A DNA stretch of 64,000 bases. Source: Ooceraea biroi. Taxonomy: Eukaryota; Arthropoda; Insecta; Hymenoptera; Formicidae. A program made the translations under genes and the position numbers. The notes beneath the pieces were generated by a model. It was not told the origin of the DNA. It saw nothing but the letters and a program-made list of their open reading frames with translations, and ran no database searches. Of the stretch, positions 49,543 through 60,043 are shown in pieces. Numbering within the stretch: position 1 is the first letter of the stretch; each line of letters starts with the position of its first letter. The stretch spans positions 5,397,138 to 5,461,137 of the forward strand of contig NC_039518.1 in the NCBI RefSeq assembly GCF_003672135.1, given 5' to 3'.

Positions 49543-50244
49543 TAGAAGAAAAAAATAAAATGCATATTTGCGCGCTACGTGCGCAATTTTCGATGTTAGG
49601 TTAATTACCCAAAAATGCTATTTCCAATCGAATTCTTTACATTTTTTATTTCACCTAATGCACATTTATATTGCTTTGAATAATTTTGTGTACGTGTGTG
49701 TGCGCGCGTATGTGCTTCTGTGTGCGTGTGTGTACTTGTGTGTGTTTAGAAAATACGAGCGTCTAATGTAATCTCGTGCCGCGCGAGCACAGTGCGTATA
49801 AAAGGCCCATTGCTCAAAAATAGTATTTGCATCGTAACTTTTTTAATTTTTTACTGCAACTGCCAACGCACACAATTTGGAATAATTGTACATTGCGCAA
49901 ATCGTAGTTTGCTCTTTCTGCGTGATTTATTGTACGCGACTTTAAATAGATTTGATCAGAATCCATAACGAGGGCATAAAAGATCTGGTCAAGGGAGGTT
50001 TTTAATTCTTTCAGTTTTGATTTCTTTTTAAAGCGTTGTGCATTAGGTGAAATAAAAAATGTAAAGAATTCGATTGGAAATAGCATTTTTGGGTAATTAA
50101 CCTAACATCGAAAATTGCGCACATAGCGCGCAAATATGCATTTGGGCCGCTACTTTTATAATTTTTCTTCTATTTGGGGACCTCCCTACCTGCATGCAAA
50201 AACTTTTTGAAATCCGAGTGCAACACCTAAAACCCTTTCCTTGT

Positions 50245-51787
50245 CAGTAAAATGCCTTTCAGCTTTCCAATTTAATTGAGATTGATACAAGGTGAGAGCT
50301 TTTCTCTAAAACCACACGTACAAGTTGACCTCCAGATAACAAGATAACAATGCTCGAGTCAAATTCGCGACAACAATCAGACGATGAATTATTTCAACCC
50401 TGAATCGACGAAAGCGGAATAAACGCTATGCCGTATGAAAATCCTGAAAACGAGAACCATGAAGAAAAGCGTCCTGATCGCCAACCTCCGTTCACGCTCC
50501 AGCGCCAAGATACTGGAGATTCGCGATCGCACTTTCATTCAGTGAGTTTTTCGAGAAAACGACCTGGGGAAGCGGAGCGACGGAGCGGTACACTACATCG
50601 TGCAGAAGATCGTGGCAGTGTTAGATGAAGGTACCCCGGGCACGGCGCGAGCGGCGTGGATGGATGATCCCGAGACTAAGGGCGCGACGTTAGATAATTA
50701 GTTTCACGATCGGACACACAACGCCGGGAACCGGCAGGGGAAACATGGAAAGAAAACAACGCCGTGGGAATGCTAATGAGCGGGGGAGGCCCCACGTCGC
50801 CGCTCTCGTGTCCGGGATGTACCCGCGACACGGGTGAGACACAAAAGTATAAATCGACGGGGAGACGCGGTCTGACAGGGTGCTCGCGCGGGGGTGGCCC
50901 CGACAACGTGAGAAATTACTCTTTGAGGGAGGCAGGAGCGGCCGATTGTCTCTCGCGCAAAGAAGAGAGGAAATCACTTATGCCGCTCTATTGTGGCGAG
51001 CACATTGGGGATTTCCGGAAATACACCGGCCGCCTGAGGAATTATATCGTGTTTGCTCTCAAACATACAGACGTCTATCGACGTGATTATTTAATAGGAT
51101 CGATTTGTCCTCATCAAGAAATTCGGGGATGATCGTTCATCACGACCTCTCTTCGACTACGTCGCCGAGAATCTTGTCGAGAGGGATGCCAGCCTGCAAA
51201 CGAAATTTCTACCGATGTATTGTATTGTAAGACGCGCGCGCGTATCTGATATCCAATCGCGATTTCGTTAACGACCTGAAGACGTGCATGAATCACTTAC
51301 GTGCCGGCCCGTGTCGAAAGGATCGTTAACGTTGGACAATGCGCGGATAATGCACTCGTTTAAATGCATGCTAGCCGAGCATTTACGTCACCGTGCAGGT
51401 AAGCCTCTAAACGCGACGTCTTCTAGCCCGAGGAGAACCCTACCTAACTCCTGATTTTATCTGCCCGTTCCTCTCTTCCCTTTCAGATTTTATAAAAACG
51501 CTCAACTTCCGGCGACTGCGACGGATACTAATAATGCTGTCGAAATTGCGCGATAACGCCACGACTTATGTTAACCGAAATTTCTCTCGAATCTTTACGA
51601 TGCAAACTTTCCTGACACCAACGTTGTCAGAAAAATTGTTAAAATTCATACAACCGAAGGTTATTATAGTTTTATTTTACATAAAATTATACAGTTCCTT
51701 TAGATTCTAAATAATCGCATTTTTCTTTTACGAAAACTCAAGAATCGGAATAGAAGAGTCTTAGCTACTTGATAGAGCCAATTATAT
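50245..51787. other. DNA without a recognisable gene
   Basis: GC-rich frames at 50428-51132 overlap on both strands without recognisable domains. An ATTCAGTGAGT at about 50538 resembles a donor site but has no convincing exon before it. Confidence 0.5.
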
Positions 51788-51979
51788 TATTGGGTCATTA
51801 AGTATGAAACTTTACAAATGTAAAAGCGCCATCTTTAACATTTGTTACCTCAAATTTGGCGCCAGACGTCAGTATCAGGTTAGGTTAGTGTGATAGATGT
51901 ATGTTCACTCTTCAAATGTCATATTTGTTTGTTCAAATATCTTCATTAGTTTTATTGGTGGATTCTTTTTTATAGAACT

Positions 51980-52999
51980 ATGGAAAAGTCCAAAATTCGT
52001 GTGATTTATGAATATGAGTTCCGCCGTAGAACCACAGTGTCGGAGACAGCTCGTAATATCAACGCTGTATTTGGTGAAGGTTCAACTACTAAAGCAACGG
52101 TGGGCAATTGGTTCAAAAACTTCAGAGATGGAGATTTCAGCCTCGCTAATGAGCCACGTGGAAGACCAAAGACGAAGGTGGATAATGATCACTTGAGAGC
52201 CGTAGTAGAGTCCGATCCATCTCAAAGTACACGTGAATTGGCATCGATATTCAATGTTTCCATACCCACCATATTGGTTCATTTAGCTGCAATCGGTAAG
52301 ATAAAGAAGTTGGACAAATGGGTCCCGCACGAATCGACCGATGCGCAGCAGGTGCAACGTCTAGAGGCTTCCCTTTCTTTGCTTTCCCGTCACAAAAATG
52401 AATCTTTTTTTAATCGAATTGTGACCTGCGATGAAAAGTGGATACTCTACGACAATCGTAAACGCTCACATCAGTGGTTGAACGCTGATGAACCACTGAG
52501 ACATCACGCGAAACTCAACATTACACAGAAGAAGCTTATGGTGACTGTTTGGTGGTCCAGGTCAGGTGTTATCTACTACAACTTTGTGAAACCTGGTACA
52601 TCGATAACGGCTGAAGTATATTGCAAGCAACTGGACGAAATGATGCAACAACTTGCTATTAAACAACCGAAATTGGTCAATCGGTCAATGCCAATCCTGT
52701 TGCATGATAATGCTCGACCGCACACTGCACGACTGACCGTGGCAAAGCTACGGGAGTTGGAATTGGAAACTCTCCGTCATCCACCATATTCACCAGATCT
52801 ATCACCTACCGACTATCACTTCTTCCGGAATTTGGACAACTTGTTGGTGGGACAATTGTTCAATTCTCAACAGGCAGTCGAAACAGCCTTCCGCGACTTC
52901 ATCGATTCCCGTACTCGTGGCTTCTATAGTAGAGGCATAGACCAACTACCACTAAAATGGCAGAAGTGTGTAGATAACATGGGCGCATACTTCGATTGA
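51980..52999 (+). CDS. MarV mariner transposase, intact
   Basis: A single 339-residue frame ends at the conserved GAYFD, the standard mariner length. Helix-turn-helix motifs span roughly residues 1-110 with the PRGRPKT linker at 59-65. WVPHE is at 114. Catalytic D151 lies in VTCDEKWILYDN, D243 in LLHDNARPH and D278 in YSPDLSPTDYHFF, with 34 residues between the last two (DD34D). It is close in sequence to the cecropia/mellifera-type mariners and to the transposase domain of human SETMAR. It would act in the nucleus on its own ends, which are perfect here. Nothing visible rules out activity, although one residue changes from the two sister copies (GQLFNS versus GKFFNS, RTRGF versus RTPGF) could matter. 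Confidence 0.93.
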   Translation: MEKSKIRVIYEYEFRRRTTVSETARNINAVFGEGSTTKATVGNWFKNFRDGDFSLANEPRGRPKTKVDNDHLRAVVESDPSQSTRELASIFNVSIPTILVHLAAIGKIKKLDKWVPHESTDAQQVQRLEASLSLLSRHKNESFFNRIVTCDEKWILYDNRKRSHQWLNADEPLRHHAKLNITQKKLMVTVWWSRSGVIYYNFVKPGTSITAEVYCKQLDEMMQQLAIKQPKLVNRSMPILLHDNARPHTARLTVAKLRELELETLRHPPYSPDLSPTDYHFFRNLDNLLVGQLFNSQQAVETAFRDFIDSRTRGFYSRGIDQLPLKWQKCVDNMGAYFD

Positions 53000-53075
53000 A
53001 AATAAATCATGTCCATGTGCCAAAAACTGCAAAAGTTTATGTTCTATTTGTAAAGTTTCATACTTAATGACCCAA

Positions 53076-54067
53076 TATGAATATGAGTTCCGCCGTAGAA
53101 CCACAGTGTCGGAGACAGCTCGTAATATCAACGCTGTATTTGGTGAAGGTTCAACTACTACAGCAACGGTGGGCAATTGGTTCAAAAACTTCAGAGATTG
53201 AGATTTCAGCCTCGCTAATGAGCCACGTGGAAGACCAAAGACGAAGGTGGATAATGATCACTTGAGAGCCGTAGTAGAGTCCGATCCATCTCAAAGTACA
53301 CGTGAATTGGCATCGATATTCAATGTTTCTATACCCACCATATTGTTCATTTAGCTGCAATTGGTAAGATAAAGAAGTTGGACAAATGGGTCCCGCACGA
53401 ATTGACCGATGCGCAGCAGGTGCAACGTCTAGAGGCTTCCCTTTCTTTGCTTTCCCGTCACAAAAATGAATCTTTTTTTAATCGAATTGTGACCTGCGAT
53501 GAAAAGTGGATACTCTACGACAATCGTAAACGCTCACATCAGTGGTTGAACGCTGATGAACCACTGAGACATCACGCGAAACCCAACATTACACAGAAGA
53601 AGCTTATGGTGACTGTTTGGTGGTCCGGGTCAGGTGTTATCTACTACAACTTTGTGAAACCTGGTACATCGATAACGGCTGAAGTATATTGCAAGCAACT
53701 GGACGAAATGATGCAACAACTTGCTATTAAACAACCGAAATTGGTCAATCGGTCAATGCCAATCCTGTTGCATGATAATGCTCGACCGCACACTGCACGA
53801 CTGACCGTGGCAAAGCTACGGGAGTTGGAATTGGAAACTCTCCGTCATCCACCATATTCACCAGATCTATCACCTACCGACTATCACTTCTTCCGGAATT
53901 TGGACAACTTGTTGGTGGGAAAATTCTTCAATTCTCAACAGGCAGTCGAAACAGCCTTCCGCGACTTCATCGATTCCCGTACTCCTGGCTTCTATAGTAG
54001 AGGCATAGACCAACTACCACTAAAATGGCAGAAGTGTGTAGATAACATGGGCGCATACTTCGATTGA
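53076..54067 (+). pseudogene. MarV transposase, copy 2, truncated and broken
   Basis: The first nine codons and the 5' end are missing. GAT GGA GAT became GAT TGA GAT near 53200, and one G is lost near 53344 (ATTGTTCAT for ATTGGTTCAT). From 53378 the catalytic domain is open for 229 codons with all three D residues. Confidence 0.92.
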
Positions 54068-54143
54068 AAATAAATCATGTCCATGTGCCAAAAAATGCAA
54101 AAGTTTATGTTCTATTTGTAAAGTTTCATACTTAATGACCCAA

Positions 54144-55133
54144 TATGAATATGAGTTCCGCCGTAGAACCACAGTGTCGGAGACAGCTCGTAATATCAAC
54201 GCTGTATTTGGTGAAGGTTCAACTACTAAAGCAACGGGGCAATTGGTTCAAAAAATTCAGAGATTGAGATTTCAGCCTCGCTAATGAGCCACGTGGAAGA
54301 CCAAAGACGAAGGTGGATAATGATCACTTGAGAGCCGTAGTAGAGTCCGATCCATCTCAAAGTACACGTGAATTGGCATCGATATTCAATGTTTCTATAC
54401 CCACCATATTGTTCATTTAGCTGCAATCGGTAAGATAAAGAAGTTGGACAAATGGGTCCCGCACGAATCGACCGATGCGCAGCAGGTGCAACGTCTAGAG
54501 GCTTCCCTTTCTTTGCTTTCCCGTCACAAAAATGAATCTTTTTTTAATCGAATTGTGACCTGCGATGAAAAGTGGATACTCTACGACAATCGTAAACGCT
54601 CACATCAGTGGTTGAACGCTGATGAACCACTGAGACATCACGCGAAACTCAACATTACACAGAAGAAGCTTATGGTGACTGTTTGGTGGTCCAGGTCAGG
54701 TGTTATCTACTACAACTTTGTGAAACCTGGTACATCGATAACGGCTGAAGTATATTGCAAGCAACTGGACGAAATGATGCAACAACTTGCTATTAAACAA
54801 CCGAAATTGGTCAATCGGTCAATGCCAATCCTGTTGCATGATAATGCTCGACCGCACACTGCACGACTGACCGTGGCAAAGCTACGGGAGTTGGAATTGG
54901 AAACTCTCCGTCATCCACCATATTCACCAGATCTATCACCTACCGACTATCACTTCTTCCGGAATTTGGACAACTTGTTGGTGGGAAAATTCTTCAATTC
55001 TCAACAGGCAGTCGAAACAGCCTTCCGCGACTTCATCGATTCCCGTACTCCTGGCTTCTATAGTAGAGGCATAGACCAACTACCACTAAAATGGCAGAAG
55101 TGTGTAGATAACATGGGCGCATACTTCGATTGA
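54144..55133 (+). pseudogene. MarV transposase, copy 3, truncated and broken
   Basis: It shares the TGA and the lost G of copy 2, so the two are duplicates of one another. It has an additional two-base deletion near 54236 (ACGGGGCAA for ACGGTGGGCAA). The catalytic domain is open from 54444. Confidence 0.92.
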
Positions 55134-55211
55134 AAATAAATCATGTCCATGTGCCAAAAACTGCAAAAGTTTATGTTCTATTTGTAAAGTTTCATACTTA
55201 ATGACCCAATA

Positions 55212-55829
55212 TAATAGCTCATAGGCAGATTTTATCCTCGCATCAGTCACACAAACTACATCTGTTCTTTCGACGAAAACACCAACGACGTCAGACTGAC
55301 AATTGCTCGAGCTCGGAAAATCATGTTGAAATTGAAAGACACAAAGTACTAGCGCTACATTTGAAACGGACGTCGCCAATGGACGGTGCGCAGCATCGAC
55401 GCGATCCAAATTGGATGGAATGACGTAGCCGTAATTTTCCGACGACCTAACGACTGACAGCGTGGATACAGGGGTCATAACTAATTCGAGGTCATGGCAG
55501 CGTGCACAGGCCGACACGGTTTTCGAGTAATTGAGCGTGTGTACGCGCCACGCTGACGGTTCACGCAGCATCCACGGTTCGCCAATGCTAGTCGATCGAG
55601 CGGAACTTTGATCTTGCGAATAACAATGATTGCATATTTAATGCACTCACGTCATTTCGAACGAGCATTGAGAGCGTGAAACGCTTCAAGTACGACCTCT
55701 CGTTCGTTTCACAAAGTTTACTGTAGTTTATATTTTTCGCCTCAACTATCAACATCTAAACTATCTCACCCAATTGACACAGTTTTGTGAAAAATATTGC
55801 AAAATTCGAGTCGCAAGGGATGTTGCATA
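55212..55829 (-). other. spacer DNA with an unassigned minus-strand open frame
   Basis: The frame starting at 55571 stays open for about 118 codons until it runs into the MarV end. Segments such as VVGVFVERTDVVCVTDARIK look protein-like, but I do not recognise a family and codons are unremarkable. It could be a decayed element. Confidence 0.2.
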
Positions 55830-58788
55830 AACACCCTCAGAAAGGATTTCTGATAACAAGACGAAAAATATTCTTGACTAATTTAATCGCATTACAAGTA
55901 TAAAAAATATGAAAATAAAACAATTTTTTATTTAAATCAGTAATTTCTATTCTTCTCTCTCGAATTAAATACGATCGCCTTACTGTCTTGAGACAAGAGT
56001 AACATGTACACATTTATGCTTATATATTCTTGTATGTAGAATAATTTGATATTAGCGCCACTTTATAGTAGGCTTTGTCGATGTCGACGCATCATTTTCT
56101 CGCAGTCGCTCGTCGACTCGGCGCTTCTGCGTCCTTCATTCGGATAAAACGGCCAATATTTATGTGTTGCAATCGAAAATCGGGAAAGATTTACAATGAA
56201 TAAGTGCAATACTCTACAAGAAATATTAAAAGATATGGAAATGTAAGTAAGTATATACAATATACCTACTTGAGAAATAAGATTCGAGATAAGACATTTC
56301 CATACCTTTTAATATTTCTTGTAGAGTATTGCACTTATTCATTGTAAATAACAGAAACACTTTCCCGATTTTCGATTGCAACACATAAATATTGGCCGTT
56401 TTGTGCAGATTCTACAAATTCTCTTAGAAGAATAGAATAAGATGTCTTTTAGATCTGACAATATTCTGAAATCGAGAATATTTTGAACTTGCTAGAAATT
56501 TGTATCTAAATCCTTCTGAGAAAATTAATGAGATAGCACGAAGATTATTTGAATCTAGATTTTCGAATTTTCTATTCGAGATTAAAATATGCTTCTTTTC
56601 AATAATAAATATGATTGTCGCTATAGCGATGTTATTTTATGATAGATTAAAGAGTAGTAGCATTAAGTCCAGAAACCTTTTCTGTGGGTGTAGCGAGAGG
56701 GTTGACAATCGTCGTGTACCAGTTATAAAAGACACTGGTCACGTAATCGCGTAAACTATGTCTAAACAAAACAGGAGGACAAAACAGTTTAATCAAACAA
56801 GCTTGGAGTTATGATCGATGCCAATGGTAAGTATGAAAATGGAAGGCCAAGTGATAATCAATGATTACATCGCGATTAATCCGTGCACCCTCAGAAAGGA
56901 TTTCTGATAACAAGACGAAAAATATTCTTGACTAATTTAATCGCATTACAAGTATAAAAAATATGAAAATCAAACAATTTTTAATTTAAATCAGTAATTT
57001 CTATTCTTCTCTCTCGAATTAAATAAAATTGTCTTACTGTCTTGAGACAAGAGTAACATATACAAATTTATGCTTATATATTCTTGTATGTAGAATAATT
57101 TGATATTAGCGCCACTTTATAGTAGACTTTGTCGATGTCGACGCATCATTTTCTCGCAGTCGCTCGTCGACTCGGCGCTTCTGCGTCCTTCATTCGGATA
57201 AAACGGCCAATATTTATGTGTTGCAATCGAAAATCGGGAAAGATTTACAATAAATAAGTGCAATTCTCTACAAGAAATATTAAAAGATATGGAAATGTAA
57301 GTAAGTATATACAATATACCTACTTGAGAAATAAGATTCGAGATAAGACATTTCCATACCTTTTAATATTTCTTGTAGAGTATTGCACTTATTCATTGTA
57401 AATAACAGAAACACTTTCCCGATTTTTGATTGCAACACATAAATATTGACCGTTTTGTGCAGATTCTACAAATTCTCTTAGAAGAATAGAATAAGATGTC
57501 TTTTAGATCTGACAATATTCTGAAATCAAGAATATTTTGAACTTGCTAGAAATTTGTATCTAAATCCTTGTGAGAAAATTAATGAGATAGCACGAAGATT
57601 ATTTGAATCTAGATTTTCGAATTTTCTATTCGAGATTAAAATATGCTTCTTTTCAATAATAAATATGATTGTCGCTATAGCGATCTTATTTTATGATAGA
57701 TTAAAGAGTAGTAGCATTAAGTCCAGAAATCTTTTCTGTGGGTGTAGCGAGAGGGTTGACAATCGTCGTGTACCAGTTATAAAAGACACTGGTCACGTAA
57801 TCGCGTAAACTATGTCTAAACAAAACAGGAGGACAAAACAGTTTAATCAAACAAGCTTGGAGTTATGATCGATGCCAATGGTAAGTATGAAAATGGAAGG
57901 CCAAGTGATAATCAATGATTACATCGCGATTAATCCGTGCACCCTCAGAAAGGATTTCTGATAACAAGACGAAAAATATTCTTGACTAATTTAATCGCAT
58001 TACAAGTATAAAAAATATGAAAATAAAACAATTTTTAATTTAAATCAGTAATTTCTATTCTTCTCTCTCGAATTAAATAAGATTGTCTTACTGTCTTGAG
58101 ACAAGAGTAACATGTACACATTTATGCTTATATATTCTTGTATGTAGAATAATTTGATATTAGCGCCACTTTATAGTAGGCTTTGTCGATGTCGACGCAT
58201 CATTTTCTCGCAGTCGCTCGTCGACTCGGCGCTTCTGCGTCCTTCATTCGGATAAAACGGCCAATATTTATGTGTTGCAATCGAAAATCGGGAAAGATTT
58301 ACAATGAATAAGTGCAATACTCTACAAGAAATATTAAACGATATGGAAATGTAACTAAGTATATACAATATACCTACTTAAGAAATAAGATTCGAGATAA
58401 GACATTTCCATACCTTTTAATATTTCTTGTAGAGTAGTGCACTTATTCATTGTAAATAACAGAAACACTTTCCCGATTTTCGATTGCAACACATAAATAT
58501 TGGCCGTTTTGTGCAGATCTACAAATTCTCTTAGAAGAATAGAATAAGATGTCTTTTAGATCTGACAATATTCTGAAATCGAGAATATTTTGAACTTGCT
58601 AGAAATTTGTATCTAAATCCTTCTGAGAAAATTAATGAGATAGCACGAAGATTATTTGAATCTAGATTTTCGAATTTTCTATTCGAGATTAAAATATGCT
58701 TCTTTTCAATAATAAATATGATTGTCGCTATAGCGATCTTATTTAAAGAGTAATGGCAGTAAGTCCAGAAATCTTTTCTGTGGGTGAA
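55830..58788 (-). mobile_element. array C2: three CACCC elements with two type-B spacers, inverted relative to C1 and C3
   Basis: Elements are at 55832-56690, 56886-57744 and 57940-58786. Spacers are at 56691-56885 and 57745-57939, both exactly 195 bp. AA flanks both edges (55830-55831 and 58787-58788). The palindromic core is intact in all three. The 84-residue frame (MYLNPSEK... or MYLNPCEK...) crosses from element into spacer and is a by-product of duplication. Confidence 0.88.
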
Positions 58789-60043
58789 CTGAACGATAAA
58801 GAATTCATTGGAGATTTCTTGGTAATACTTTTACCATTTATATTTTCAGATAGCTCATTAAATTCATTTAAAATTCTACTTTCCTCTCGTTCATGAATAG
58901 ATGTATTATACATATAATAATAATTAACAATCTATCTTTTCTAGATGTTATGCGTTATGAGCTTCTGAGAAGGGAACGGATCATTAATAGCGCTTTCGCG
59001 TCTCATCCAGCGATTGCATCATCTACGATTACGTGCAAAGAATCATACGCGTTTCACATACACGGCCACGCAAATTCTCATCTGACGCAACGCGAAATAA
59101 TACGCGGAATGCACGTCGCGCGCTTTCTGAAGAGGTGCTAGCTAATAATGTGGTTAATCAATGGTCAACTGTGTATGGCCATCGCTCACGTGTCATCGGC
59201 ATCGAGTAGAGCCCCGGCTGGTGTGCCAATATCGCGCGCAGCCCCGGCAGAACCCACCCCATCTAATGGACATAATATTTCCCGCTGACCGACCACCGCG
59301 AACACGTTTGAGGCTGATCGAACGCGAGATTGGACGTATTTAGCTTTGATCGAACGCGAATAAATACAAGCGGTCCGCTCGAAACTCTTTCGCCGAGCAA
59401 GCTGTGGCGGATCCACTACTTTTCCAGATCTAAACCCCTCTGTCGGTCATTACACCGACTACTATACAAGCATAACTTGTTCACACATTAAATGTGAATC
59501 TATTCGACGAAACAAAAAATCTGAAAAAAAGTGCCGAAAATATTGCACAATGTTTGTTGGAGATCCGAGCAAGAATTAAGAAAACCACAACGCGATTATC
59601 AGCGCTGCAGTTCTCTTGTGAGCTTGATGTTATCCTGTCCGCTCCGCTCTTTGTATAAATTCGCGGGTCTCTCCTCTCGCAAAGTGATCGTCGACGAGAT
59701 AATTAGAAGCGAAATCGTCAAAGCGGTCCTACAAGATTTAGTCGAGGACCAATCACGGCCCGCATTAACCGTCATACGTCAGGAGCAGAACGTAGCATCG
59801 TAGAGTAGCGAATCCTGATCAAATTATCCGCCGCTATACCAGGATCTTCGGCTGCTGGTGCTGCATTGTGCTTCCTGGAAGCGGCTTTGGAGCTCTAGCT
59901 AGATGAGCTATACAGGCCATACTATAGTTTAATCTGGCGTAGGCGTAGGAAACCCATGATCTAGCAGCCTCATGCCGTCACATTGCGTAATAGGTGCAAC
60001 AGCAATAATCGCAATAATTAATCGCAATAAATAATGGAAGTGA
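58789..60043. other. DNA between inverted arrays C2 and C3, no recognisable gene
   Basis: This 1255-bp stretch would be the loop if C2 and C3 paired. Short frames at 58893-59803 are unrecognised. Confidence 0.5.

Larger units (their letters stand above)
48196..50244. mobile_element. non-autonomous element with about 200-bp inverted ends, split by a mariner
   Basis: The left arm is 48196-48265 plus 49545-49664. The right arm is about 50037-50244 and reads inverted. Shared blocks include GTGTTACACTCGGATTTC (right arm GTGTTGCACTCGGATTTC), GGAGGTCCCCAAA, GATGTTAGGTTAATTACCC and TTCACCTAATGCACA. The right arm carries about 25 bp absent from the left. The 370-bp centre has GT-rich and AT-rich sequence and no gene. 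I could not define a clear target duplication, so the superfamily is open. Confidence 0.75.
51788..55211 (+). mobile_element. MarV array: one full mariner plus two 5'-truncated tandem copies
   Basis: TA lies at 51788-51789 and 55210-55211. Copy 1 is complete (51790-53075, perfect inverted ends of about 30 bp starting TTGGGTCATTAAGTATG). Copies 2 (53076-54143) and 3 (54144-55209) lack the first 217 bp. At both junctions the precise 3' terminus ...GACCCAA is followed by TA and then by internal sequence TGAATATGAGTTC, which also follows a TA in copy 1 at 52007-52008. Confidence 0.93.
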
